From positions 62,001-126,000 of the forward strand of contig JAEZGS010000014.1 in the NCBI GenBank assembly GCA_023437225.1: a DNA stretch of 64,000 bases, given 5' to 3'. This DNA comes from Bacteroidota bacterium (GTDB taxonomy: Bacteria; Bacteroidota; Bacteroidia; Chitinophagales; Chitinophagaceae). The translations under genes were made by a program, and so were the position numbers. The notes below the pieces were generated by a model. The model was not told where the DNA came from. It was given only the letters and a program-made list of their open reading frames with translations, and did not search any database. Shown piece by piece: positions 35,834 to 43,982 of this stretch. The first letter of the stretch is position 1, and every line of letters starts with the position of its first letter.

Positions 35834-36303
35834 TGGCGGAAATCAAGCAGAACTCTTACAGGAATTGGCAATCCCAGATCTACCGATTGTGATAGCAGAA
35901 GCCTTTGTTCATTAATTACCCTCACATCGAAGGATGGATCCAGTCCGCCAAAATCCAATTGTGTGAGTGTGATCTTTTGTTGATTGTCTGTAAACGACCA
36001 ACCGAATTCTACCGTTTGCGGCTCAGTGGCATCGCATTTAAGGGTGCCATTGTCGACGAAGCCGGTACCATTTTCGCGAAACACGAACGTGTTATCAAGG
36101 TCGCAGGCTTCCAGTACCATATCCGGGATTGGTTCGTCAATCGTGTTATTATTGTCGAGGTCCACACCGGCCGTTTGAAACTTCCATGCTGCGCTGATCA
36201 GCAACTGGGTCCTTGTTGATTCGCCGTCGTTATCGTTCTTAGAACATCCTGTGAATGCCAGTATAATTAATAATGCTAACACTGTTGGTTTCATACTCTT
36301 CAT
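35830..36303 (-). CDS. Small lipocalin-like lipoprotein, function unknown
   Basis: About 157 residues from the ATG at 36303 (other starts at 36327 and 36294). The signal peptide ends in LAFTGCSK, a clear lipobox. The mature part reads SAAWKFQTAGVDLDNN, then FVFRENGTGFVDNG, then an FGWSFTDNQQKITL strand. This W-x-F, F-x-x-NGTG and W-x-x-x-x-(Q/K)-x-x-L order is typical of lipocalin-like repeats in Bacteroidota lipoproteins. No ligand can be inferred. It overlaps the nadE stop by 4 bp on the opposite strand. Confidence 0.7.
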   Translation of the reverse strand: MKSMKPTVLALLIILAFTGCSKNDNDGESTRTQLLISAAWKFQTAGVDLDNNNTIDEPIPDMVLEACDLDNTFVFRENGTGFVDNGTLKCDATEPQTVEFGWSFTDNQQKITLTQLDFGGLDPSFDVRVINEQRLLLSQSVDLGLPIPVRVLLDFRH

Positions 36304-36436
36304 CAATTTATGCTTAATATAGATCAAACTTTTATGCCATCAGCCATTCAACCCATTGATTTTTGAATTGATCAAGCTTGGCAAACATCTTGCAAATGCT
36401 TTCTTCGTACTTTGTAAAATAATTAAAACAAAAATT

Positions 36437-37435
36437 GTGCTCACAGCCAACGACATACATCAGCTTAACGAAAAGATCCAGTACCAGGGTGTATTTATAG
36501 ACCGACTAAAAGACGAGATTGGCAGAGTGATCATTGGCCAGCACTATATGCTCGATCGATTGATCATTGGCTTATTGAGCAACGGACACATCCTTTTGGA
36601 AGGGGTTCCGGGGCTTGCAAAAACTCTTACGATCAAATCGCTGGCACAGGCTGTGCGTGCGAAGTTCAGTCGCATACAGTTTACTCCGGACCTGCTTCCT
36701 GCCGATGTGATCGGTACCATGATCTTCCACCAGCAGAAGCACGAGTTCATGGTTAGGAAGGGACCGATCTTCGCCAATTTTATTTTGGCCGATGAAATCA
36801 ACCGCGCACCCGCAAAAGTGCAAAGTGCATTACTCGAGGCGATGCAGGAACGGCAGGTGACCATCGGAGAGAATACATACAAGCTGGATGAACCCTTCCT
36901 CGTTCTTGCAACGCAGAACCCGCTTGAGCAGGAGGGAACTTATCCCCTGCCTGAGGCGCAACAGGACCGGTTCCTGATGAAAGTGGTGGTAGACTACCCT
37001 TCACGTGCTGAAGAGCAGGCGATCATTCGTCAAAACGTTCAGGGTCTTAAATTCCCCGAAGTTGAACCGGTTGTCTCCATCCAGGAGATTGTACAGGCCC
37101 GCGAACTGGTGCGGCAGGTATACATGGATGAAAAGATTGAACAATACATACTCGATATTGTCTTTGCCACGCGACGTCCTTCGGAGTACCGGCTGGATAA
37201 GATAAAGCCGCTGATCGCATATGGAGGTTCACCGCGGGCAAGCATTAACCTGGCGCTTGCTGCAAAAGCACAGGCATTTTTGCAAAAGCGCGGATATGTA
37301 ATACCTGAAGACATCCGCTCAATCGCGAAAGATGTACTACGGCATCGTATTGGACTTACATATGAGGCCGAGGCAGAGAACATCCGCATCGAACAGGTGA
37401 TCGATGACATCATGCAAACCATCCCCGTACCATAA
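36437..37435 (+). CDS. MoxR-family AAA+ ATPase
   Basis: A MoxR ATPase of 332 residues if translation starts at GTG 36437; an ATG at 36356 would add 27 residues that do not look like the family, so I prefer the GTG. Walker A is EGVPGLAKTL, Walker B ILADEINRAPAKVQSALLEAMQE, with sensor ATQNPLEQEGTYPLPEAQQDRF. MoxR proteins act as chaperones for partner VWA proteins. The three genes downstream (DUF58, BatD-like, BatA) overlap or lie within 6 bp, forming one Bat-type operon. Confidence 0.9.
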   Translation: MLTANDIHQLNEKIQYQGVFIDRLKDEIGRVIIGQHYMLDRLIIGLLSNGHILLEGVPGLAKTLTIKSLAQAVRAKFSRIQFTPDLLPADVIGTMIFHQQKHEFMVRKGPIFANFILADEINRAPAKVQSALLEAMQERQVTIGENTYKLDEPFLVLATQNPLEQEGTYPLPEAQQDRFLMKVVVDYPSRAEEQAIIRQNVQGLKFPEVEPVVSIQEIVQARELVRQVYMDEKIEQYILDIVFATRRPSEYRLDKIKPLIAYGGSPRASINLALAAKAQAFLQKRGYVIPEDIRSIAKDVLRHRIGLTYEAEAENIRIEQVIDDIMQTIPVP

Positions 37436-38304
37436 TGCTTACTACGACTGAGATATTGAAGAAGGTTCGGGAACTGGAGATAAAGAGTAAGAAATTAACG
37501 CGGCATCTTTTCACCGGCGAATACCACAGTGCATTCAAGGGACGGGGAATGTCGTTCAAAGAAGTACGTGAATATCATGCGGGCGATGATCCGCGATTCA
37601 TTGATTGGAATGTATCGGCTCGCTTTAATCATCCGTTCAGTAAAGTGTTTGAAGAAGAACGCGAATTATCGGTGATGCTGATAGTGGACCTGAGTGCAAG
37701 TTCTTTCTTTGGTACAAGAAGCACGCGGCAAAAAGATCTGATCACAGAGATCGGCGCCGTGATTGCCTTTTCAGCAGTGAGCAATAACGATAAGGTAGGC
37801 GTACTGTTCTTTAGCGATCGCGTTGAAATGTTCATTCCTCCAAAGAAAGGTCGTGATCATGCTTTGTTCATTGTTCGTGAAATGTTGACGCTTGAGCCCA
37901 AGGGAAAGGGAACCAATATCGCCGAGGCATTAAGAAAGTTCACAAACTCGATCAAGCAGGGCTGCATCTCATTTCTGCTCAGCGATTTCATGGACGCAAA
38001 CTATGAAGATGCATTGAAAGTTGCAGGAAAGAAACATGACCTCATTGGCGTTCGCGTCTACGATCCAATGCTCATGGCACTTCCTGATATAGGGCTGCTT
38101 GAAGTAGAAGATTCTGAATCCGGACAAGTTGCTGTCATTGACACAAGCGACTACCTTGTTCGAAAATCGTATCAGGAAGAATTTACCCGGTTCAATGAAT
38201 ATTCAAGAAGTGTATTTTCTAAAGCAGGTTCCGATCTGATGCATATCAGAACCGACGAAGATTACGTTAAGACACTACAGAAGTTTTTTATCAGTCGCAA
38301 GTAA
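37435..38304 (+). CDS. DUF58 protein of the Bat/MoxR cluster
   Basis: A 289-residue soluble protein starting in the stop of the MoxR gene (TAATG overlap). The conserved DUF58 motif is FKEVREYHAGDDPRFIDWNV near residues 42-61. A VWA-like fold with a partial MIDAS (VDLSASS near 88) follows. DUF58 proteins usually partner MoxR ATPases; the cluster has been linked to envelope stress and aerotolerance in Bacteroides. Function here is inferred from gene order. Confidence 0.87.
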   Translation: MLTTTEILKKVRELEIKSKKLTRHLFTGEYHSAFKGRGMSFKEVREYHAGDDPRFIDWNVSARFNHPFSKVFEEERELSVMLIVDLSASSFFGTRSTRQKDLITEIGAVIAFSAVSNNDKVGVLFFSDRVEMFIPPKKGRDHALFIVREMLTLEPKGKGTNIAEALRKFTNSIKQGCISFLLSDFMDANYEDALKVAGKKHDLIGVRVYDPMLMALPDIGLLEVEDSESGQVAVIDTSDYLVRKSYQEEFTRFNEYSRSVFSKAGSDLMHIRTDEDYVKTLQKFFISRK

Positions 38305-38310
38305 TTTATA

Positions 38311-39234
38311 ATGCGCTCTATCCTTACGATAATTTGTTTTATATGGTCGTTGCATTGTGTTGCACAGGTCCAGGTGCGCACGAATGTGGATCGCGAATCC
38401 ATCCTCATTGGTGAACGCATTCAGCTTTCGCTCGAAGCATATATGCCCCTGGGTGAAACGTTCGCCTGGTTCAGGATCGATTCCATTCCCAACTTCACTG
38501 TTATCAATGCATCAAAGATCGATACCATTGAAACTTTCAACGGTAAGAAAGTACAGCAGACCTATACGATCACCAGCTTTGATTCAGGAAGACAGCAACT
38601 GCCTGCTTTCACAATGGTCATTGGCAATGCACGGTATGTTACCGATACGCTCGGAATTGATGTGAAATATACTCCAGTTAATGTTGCGGATAATTATCGC
38701 GACATAAAAGAGATCATGGATGTGGAGGTGGAAAAGAATACATTCATCCCATGGATTATTGCAATCGTTACTTTGCTTGCACTGCTGATAGCTGGCTATT
38801 TGCTGTATCGCAAAAAATCTCCTGCGATCAAGCCCGTAGCGAAAAAACTTTCACCTTACGAACAGGCAATGCGTGACCTTGAAGTGATCCGAAAACGAGG
38901 TTTCCATTTGAATGGTGAAGTAAAAGAATATTATTCTTCATTGAACGATATCCTGCGTGTGTTTCTTGAAGGAAGTTTGCAACTGCATACAATGGAAAAA
39001 ACAAATGAAGAGATCATCCTGGATCTGCGACGAGTGCCTTTGTCGAAAGAAGCGTATGTTGAATTATCAAACGCCTTACGTGTAGCCGATTATGTGAAGT
39101 TTGCAAAATACCATCCGGATGAAAATCTTAATGAACAAAGCTTCAATACTATAAAGACAGCAATAGAAACTTTGAACCGTCGCATGACGGAACAAAATAA
39201 TTCAATACAAAATCAACAAACAAAAGCGCAGTGA
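38311..39234 (+). CDS. BatD-like membrane protein
   Basis: A 307-residue protein with a signal peptide (cut near CVAQ, residue 19). It has a periplasmic beta-rich domain (20-140), one membrane segment near 147-168 (IPWIIAIVTLLALLIAGYLL), then a cytoplasmic helical domain (about 180-290). The N-terminal ESILIGERIQLSLEA resembles the oxygen-tolerance BatD repeat, but only one repeat is present, so it is shorter than full BatD. It lies between DUF58 and BatA, and its stop overlaps the BatA GTG by 4 bases. Confidence 0.65.
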   Translation: MRSILTIICFIWSLHCVAQVQVRTNVDRESILIGERIQLSLEAYMPLGETFAWFRIDSIPNFTVINASKIDTIETFNGKKVQQTYTITSFDSGRQQLPAFTMVIGNARYVTDTLGIDVKYTPVNVADNYRDIKEIMDVEVEKNTFIPWIIAIVTLLALLIAGYLLYRKKSPAIKPVAKKLSPYEQAMRDLEVIRKRGFHLNGEVKEYYSSLNDILRVFLEGSLQLHTMEKTNEEIILDLRRVPLSKEAYVELSNALRVADYVKFAKYHPDENLNEQSFNTIKTAIETLNRRMTEQNNSIQNQQTKAQ

Positions 39235-40238
39235 TCTACGATTGGATAAGAGAAACAGATTTTGCACATCCGGAATTTTTCTGGCTGTTACTCTTATTGC
39301 CTTTGATAGCATGGTATCATCGGCGCAACTGGAGTAAGACCACGGCAGCGCTGAAAGTGCCGTCTATTGTGCCTTTGACAATGCATTCTTCCTGGAAGAG
39401 TAAGCTGCGACCGTTATTGACGGTGTTGAGATTGCTTACCCTCGCTTTGTTGATCATTGCACTGGCACGCCCACAAAAAAGAAATGATCAGCAACTCGTA
39501 AGTGGAGAAGGTATCGACATAATCCTTTGTATGGATGTAAGCGGAAGCATGCTTGCACAGGACTTCAAACCCAACCGTTTGGAAGCCGCTAAAAATGTTG
39601 CGGCGAACTTTGTCGATTCGCGACCAACAGACAGGATCGGATTGGTTATTTTTTCGGGTGAAAGCTTCACATCATCGCCGCTTACAATCGATAAGAATCT
39701 TTTGAAGGCACAGATCTTTAACGCGCAGAGTAATGTCTTGGCCGATGGCACTGCAATTGGGGATGGACTTTCAACTAGTGTACAGAGACTGAAAGACAGC
39801 AAGTCTAAATCACGCGTGATCATCTTGCTAACGGATGGTGAGAACCAGGGTGGACTGATAGATCCACTTACCGCAAAAGAGATCGCAAAATCGATTGGCA
39901 TAAAAGTGTATACTATTGGCATGGGTACTGAAGGATTTGCACCGGCACCTGCTCAATCATCAACCGGCGCAATCGTTATGCAGCGTCAAAAAGTAAATAT
40001 TGATGAAGACCTGTTGCGGCTTATTGCTGCTGAAACCGGTGGATTATATTTTCGCGCGCGCGATAATTCAAGTCTTACAGAGATATACAGGGAAATCGAT
40101 AAGTTGGAAAAGACAAGAATAGACATTACAAGGTTAAGCCGCTTCCAGGAACGATTTCAGCCATTCGCCATACTTGCTGCGGCAATGTTATTCCTGGAAA
40201 TTCTTCTTCGTTACACCTTGTTCAGAAAATTTCCCTGA
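39231..40238 (+). CDS. BatA-type von Willebrand factor A protein
   Basis: A 335-residue inner-membrane VWA protein with a GTG start overlapping the upstream stop (GTGA). Two N-terminal membrane segments (about 18-28 and 60-78) precede the VWA domain with intact MIDAS DVSGSM near residue 99 and TDG near 200. A C-terminal membrane helix is at 310-330. This is BatA of the Bacteroides aerotolerance cluster. No batB, batC or batE follows; rsgA begins after 41 bp. Confidence 0.85.
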   Translation: MIYDWIRETDFAHPEFFWLLLLLPLIAWYHRRNWSKTTAALKVPSIVPLTMHSSWKSKLRPLLTVLRLLTLALLIIALARPQKRNDQQLVSGEGIDIILCMDVSGSMLAQDFKPNRLEAAKNVAANFVDSRPTDRIGLVIFSGESFTSSPLTIDKNLLKAQIFNAQSNVLADGTAIGDGLSTSVQRLKDSKSKSRVIILLTDGENQGGLIDPLTAKEIAKSIGIKVYTIGMGTEGFAPAPAQSSTGAIVMQRQKVNIDEDLLRLIAAETGGLYFRARDNSSLTEIYREIDKLEKTRIDITRLSRFQERFQPFAILAAAMLFLEILLRYTLFRKFP

Positions 40239-40279
40239 CGCAAATATGTTTTATCTTCATCAGGTTTTCAATCAAAGAA

Positions 40280-41206
40280 ATGAAGGCATTAGTTTATAAA
40301 TCAACCGGCAGCTGGTACATCACGCGTGCAGAAGATGGAACGATCTTCAACGCGCGCATCAAAGGTGTATTCAAAATTGGAGGGATAACGTCAACGAATC
40401 CAATTGCGGTAGGAGATATTGTGAAGATTGAGCCGGAGCAGGATGCAGATAAGACAGCCGTCATAACGGAGATCGAGGATAGAAGAAATTATATTGCGCG
40501 ACAATCACCTTCTCATAAAAAGCAGCATCATATTGTTGCAGCAAATGTTGATCAGTCGCTCCTCGTTGCTACATTGCGCGAGCCGAGAACATCACAGGGT
40601 TTTATCGATCGTTTCCTGGTAAGTTGCGAAGCGTATCATGTACCTGCAATCATCGTCTTCAATAAATCGGACCTGTATCGCGAAAAGGATAAAGCAAGGT
40701 TTGAAGAGATGAAAGACATGTATGAGGCAGTAGGGTACAGGGTGATCATGGCAAGTGCGCCGCAACAATTGGGAATTGATGAACTGAAGGAATTATTGCA
40801 AGATAAGGTTACACTTATGAGTGGGCATTCCGGGGTGGGCAAGTCGTCACTCATCAACCTGTTGATACCGGATCTTGAGCTTCGCACCCAGGATGTCAGT
40901 GGATGGAGTGGGAAGGGAATGCATACAACAACATTTGCAGAGATGTTTGACCTACCGGGAGGTGGGCGAATAATCGATACCCCGGGCATGCGTGAATTTG
41001 GGATCGTGCACATCGAAAGGCAGGAACTGTCGCACTATTTTCCGGAAATGCGTCAGCTCATAAATGATTGCCAGTTCAATAATTGCCTGCATATGAATGA
41101 GCCCGGTTGTGCGGTTAAGGCTGCCGTTAATTCCGGCGACGTAAGTATCGACCGGTATGTGAGTTACTGCACCATCCTCGATTCCATCCAGGATAAAAGC
41201 TACTAA
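40280..41206 (+). CDS. rsgA: Ribosome small-subunit GTPase RsgA
   Basis: A 308-residue circularly permuted GTPase with an N-terminal OB fold. The permuted G motifs appear as G4 FNKSDLY, then G1 GHSGVGKSSLIN, then G3 DTPGMREFG. A C-terminal zinc finger reads CQFNNCLHMNEPGCAV. RsgA checks late maturation of the 30S subunit. It follows batA on the same strand but is functionally separate. Length and all motifs are standard. Confidence 0.95.
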   Translation: MKALVYKSTGSWYITRAEDGTIFNARIKGVFKIGGITSTNPIAVGDIVKIEPEQDADKTAVITEIEDRRNYIARQSPSHKKQHHIVAANVDQSLLVATLREPRTSQGFIDRFLVSCEAYHVPAIIVFNKSDLYREKDKARFEEMKDMYEAVGYRVIMASAPQQLGIDELKELLQDKVTLMSGHSGVGKSSLINLLIPDLELRTQDVSGWSGKGMHTTTFAEMFDLPGGGRIIDTPGMREFGIVHIERQELSHYFPEMRQLINDCQFNNCLHMNEPGCAVKAAVNSGDVSIDRYVSYCTILDSIQDKSY

Positions 41207-41250
41207 CCTCTAGTGCAATTTTTGCAGGTTAATTGCGTTTAAGCATTGTT

Positions 41251-41427
41251 ATGAAACATCGTTTACTTTTATTCGCCGCTATGGTAATGATCATCGGAAG
41301 TTCCTGCTCTTCAGTTCGCAGGGCTTTTGGGCCGAAATATGGCTGCCCGGGTGATGGTAAAGCTGTTGGTGCTGAAAAGCTGCTAAGCGGTGAAAAAGTA
41401 CCCAAGGCAAAGAAGTTCAGATCGTAA
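41251..41427 (+). CDS. Small lipoprotein, 58 residues
   Basis: The ORF starts at ATG 41251; 41233 would add six residues before it. A lipoprotein signal (AMVMIIGSSCSS, Cys near 19) is followed by a basic, glycine-containing mature peptide of about 40 residues with GCPGDGKAVGAEKLLSG and a Lys-rich end. This resembles a small family recurring in Bacteroidota, function unknown to me. It ends 15 bp before the converging aminotransferase gene. Confidence 0.65.
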   Translation: MKHRLLLFAAMVMIIGSSCSSVRRAFGPKYGCPGDGKAVGAEKLLSGEKVPKAKKFRS

Positions 41428-41442
41428 TTTATCGGTCTACGC

Positions 41443-42660
41443 TCACTCTTCAATTCCTTCTTTCAGATCGGCATCTTTAGCCGATACGTCGCAAGCTTCA
41501 ATAATTGCTTTACACGCCCGTTTTATTTCCTTACCGCTGATCGTCAATGGTGGTGCAATGCGCAGGCAATTCGGCGCGAATAAAAACCAGTCGGTCAAAA
41601 CTCCATTAGCAAGGCAATGATCGATAATCTTTTTGTTTGTGTCGAAGTCCTCGAATTCAACGGCGATCAACAATCCTTCTGCACGAACCTCGCGAATCAA
41701 TGGATGTTTCAACAGCTCTGTGAACATCTGGCTTTTTTCCCGAACCTGTTCTGTTAGCTCTTCTTTAAGCAACACATTCATTGCTGCCAATCCTGCTGCG
41801 CAAGAAACCGGGTGACCTCCAAAAGTTGTAATGTGACCAAGTACCGGGTTGTTGGTAAGCACGGACATGAGGTTGATATCGCTTACAAAAGCGCCCAGGG
41901 GCATGCCACCGCCAAGTGCTTTTCCAAGTAGTAAGATATCGGGGGTGATTCCGGTCTGTTCAAAGCCCCATAGACTGCCGGTTCTTCCAAAACCCGTTTG
42001 TATGGCGTCGATAATTAGTAAGGTGCCTGACTGACGGCACTTTTCATGTAATGCTATCATCCAGTCGATGTCCGGTGCAACTACGCCACGCTCTCCCTGG
42101 ACTGCTTCTGCAATTACACATGCTGTTTGTTCATCAATATGATCGACAACGGAGAAATCGTTATAGTCGAGGTGTTTCACACCGGGCAATAAAGGACGAA
42201 ATGCATTTCTCCAATATTCATCACCCATTACGCTCAGTGCACCATGTGTTGAGCCGTGATAGCTTTGATTGAAGGCAATGATATTGGGCCGACCAGTATA
42301 TCGTTTTGCAAGTTTCAATGCGCCTTCCGTTGCTTCGGCGCCGGAGTTGGTGAAATACACGCTGTTCAGTGAGTCGGGCAGGTTTTCAGTGATGAGTTTG
42401 GCAAATTTCACCTGTGGCGTTTCCACGAATTCGCCGTATACAAGAAGATGCATGTATTGATCCAGTTGCTTCTTTATTGCCTTTACCACTTTCGGATGAC
42501 GATGCCCAACGTTTGCTACGCTGATGCCTGCAATAAGATCAAGATATTCTTTGCCATCGGCATCATATAAAAGGCAATCCTCTGCTTTTTCTATCTGGAT
42601 TGCCAACGGCGCCGGTGATGTTTGTGCAACGTGTTGAAGAAATAATTTTCGTAAGTCCAT
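41443..42660 (-). CDS. Class III aminotransferase
   Basis: A 405-residue PLP enzyme. FTNSGAEATEGALKLAKRYTG near residue 100, the cofactor segment IIDAIQTGFGRTG near 223, and PLP Lys in LLGKALGGGMPLGAF near 255 identify class III. It resembles acetylornithine/aspartate-type aminotransferases more than GABA transaminases. The residue after the PLP Asp is Ala, where Glu is usual. The substrate is unknown; ArgD is already encoded at 20006, so this is a second, separate enzyme. Confidence 0.82.
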   Translation of the reverse strand: MDLRKLFLQHVAQTSPAPLAIQIEKAEDCLLYDADGKEYLDLIAGISVANVGHRHPKVVKAIKKQLDQYMHLLVYGEFVETPQVKFAKLITENLPDSLNSVYFTNSGAEATEGALKLAKRYTGRPNIIAFNQSYHGSTHGALSVMGDEYWRNAFRPLLPGVKHLDYNDFSVVDHIDEQTACVIAEAVQGERGVVAPDIDWMIALHEKCRQSGTLLIIDAIQTGFGRTGSLWGFEQTGITPDILLLGKALGGGMPLGAFVSDINLMSVLTNNPVLGHITTFGGHPVSCAAGLAAMNVLLKEELTEQVREKSQMFTELLKHPLIREVRAEGLLIAVEFEDFDTNKKIIDHCLANGVLTDWFLFAPNCLRIAPPLTISGKEIKRACKAIIEACDVSAKDADLKEGIEE

Positions 42661-42668
42661 CGTTTTTT

Positions 42669-42962
42669 AATGTGCTAGTATGCTAGTATGCTAGTGTGCT
42701 AGTGTGCTAGTATGCTAATGTGCTAATGTGCTAATATGCTAATATGCTAATGTGCGAGTGTGCTAATGGAATGTGGAAATGTGGTAATTGAAATTCGAAA
42801 TTCGTAATTCGTAATTCGTAATGCGGGTTTCCGTTTGTCCGTTTCTCTGTTTATCCGTTTCTCTGTTTGTCTGTTTCTCCGTTTCTCCCTGATTACCGAC
42901 TACCGATTACCCATTGCCTCCGTTTCTCCGTTTCTCCGTTTCTCCGTTTCTCTGTTTCTCCC
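42669..42962. repeat. Composite repeat array before the Cys-rich protein gene
   Basis: The plus-strand order is about twelve TGCTAGTA/TGCTAATG octamers, GAATGTGGAAATGTGG, ATTCGTA heptamers, GTTTCTCT/CC octamers, GATTACCGACTACC, then GTTTCTCC octamers again. This array accounts for nearly all of the 349-bp divergent gap 42661-43009. It is the only divergent gap with such repeats, so the copper-island promoter must lie within or after it. Confidence 0.88.
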
Positions 42963-43009
42963 CAGGGGGCAGGATTTTTGCGTCGACCTTGGGATAAAAC
43001 TTTTTGATT

Positions 43010-43351
43010 ATGACGACCGGCTATCACACCTATCAGCAGTGCATTGACGCATGTTTGCTTTGTGCATCTCTTTGTCATCATTGTGCTTCCTCCTGTCTGC
43101 AGGAAGAAGATCCAAAAATGATGGCCAAATGCATACAGCTTGACCTTGAATGTGCCGCTATCTGCTACGCAGCTGCACAACTTATGAGTCTCGGCAGCCC
43201 AATGGCTCCGCAGATTTGTACACTATGCGCCGAAATGTGTGATAAATGTGCCGAAGAGTGCAGTAAACATCACGACGAACATTGCCAGGAATGCGCACAG
43301 GCATGTATCCGGTGTGCAGAAGAATGTCGCAAAATGACAGTCGGCGGATAA
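43010..43351 (+). CDS. Cys-rich four-helix-bundle copper-binding protein (Csp-like)
   Basis: A 113-residue helical protein with 19 Cys, many in C-x3-C or C-x2-C spacing (CIDACLLCASLCHHC, CTLCAEMCDKCAEEC, CQECAQACIRCAEEC) and no signal peptide. This pattern matches the four-helix Csp copper-storage family, whose Cys residues line the bundle and bind many Cu(I) ions. Lack of a signal suggests a cytosolic Csp3-type role. It begins a copper island reaching 51956. ATG 43010 is preferred over TTG 43004. Confidence 0.87.
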   Translation: MTTGYHTYQQCIDACLLCASLCHHCASSCLQEEDPKMMAKCIQLDLECAAICYAAAQLMSLGSPMAPQICTLCAEMCDKCAEECSKHHDEHCQECAQACIRCAEECRKMTVGG

Positions 43352-43393
43352 ACAGCTAATCCGAGCACATCATTAAAACAATAAAATAAGTTC

Positions 43394-43401
43394 TACCTTT
43401 G
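43394..43401 (+). promoter_or_regulatory. Candidate -7 promoter element before the HYC_CC_PP gene
   Basis: TACCTTTG fits TAnnTTTG exactly and ends 9 bp before the ATG at 43411, implying an almost leaderless transcript. An AT-rich stretch lies upstream; no TTTG -33 element was identified. Confidence 0.4.
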
Positions 43402-43410
43402 CCCCATTCC

Positions 43411-43818
43411 ATGCGTAAACTATTTGTCTCCATACTCGCGGTATTGTACATGGCAGCAGCTTCCGGCGCTTCCATCAATATCCATTATTGTATGGACCGG
43501 CTGGTTGGAATGGAATGGGGTCATAATTCTGATGAGTCTGAAGCTTGCGGCAAATGCGGCATGGACAAATCGCAAGACAGCGGTCGCGATAATTGCTGCA
43601 AAGACGAGCATAAGTTTGTTAAGATCGACCAGGATCAACAGGCCGCAATCTCCGCCATGCAATTGATCAAGGGCACTTCAACCGCATTGGTTATCCCCTT
43701 CGCCCTGATACCTCAACCCGCGCTGGTTTCGATAACAGAAGCCTTCCCTGTTACTAAGGCACCACCGAGATTCGCTCCCACAGCGATCTTCAAGATGAAT
43801 TGTATTTACCGCATTTGA
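43411..43818 (+). CDS. HYC_CC_PP family secreted protein
   Basis: A 135-residue exported protein with signal peptide near residues 1-20. The family's three marks are present: INIHYCMDRL (HYC) near 24, DNCCKDEH (CC) near 65, and VTKAPPRFAP (PP) near the C-terminus. A Cys/Met-rich CGKCGM lies between the first two. Such proteins occur beside RND metal pumps in Bacteroidota and may bind copper or silver in the periplasm. That function is inferred from context and thiol content. TTG 43399 is a less likely start. Confidence 0.8.
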   Translation: MRKLFVSILAVLYMAAASGASINIHYCMDRLVGMEWGHNSDESEACGKCGMDKSQDSGRDNCCKDEHKFVKIDQDQQAAISAMQLIKGTSTALVIPFALIPQPALVSITEAFPVTKAPPRFAPTAIFKMNCIYRI

Positions 43819-43929
43819 TGTAAGGGAGAAATGAGAATTGAGCACGGCGAACACTGACTCAACATGATTTGCGTCTGTTGTTCAGGGTTATAGACACCCC
43901 TTTCGATTCTCAGGTTTGTATTCTGTTCT

Positions 43930-43978
43930 GTTTCGAATTTCCCATTTCCCATTTTCCATTTCGCATTTCCCATTTCTA
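43930..43978. repeat. CCCATTT heptamer array before the split cusA
   Basis: Six CCCATTT/CGCATTT-type heptamers end 5 bp before the preferred ATG of the pump's first half. Because the array is free of stops in that frame, the ORF can be read back to 43869, but those residues are repeat-derived and not expected in the protein. Confidence 0.75.
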
Positions 43979-43982
43979 TCAA

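Noticed and set aside
36356..36436. ATG start for MoxR at 36356
   Set aside because: The added 27 residues do not resemble MoxR; GTG at 36437 gives the expected N-terminus.
42669..42962. CRISPR-like array
   Set aside because: The units are 7-8 bases, contiguous and degenerate, with no spacers and no cas genes.
43869..43982. Extension of the cusA first half upstream to 43869
   Set aside because: The extra 38 residues are translated repeat units (FPISHFPFRISHF). Family similarity begins at ATG 43983, next to TM1.
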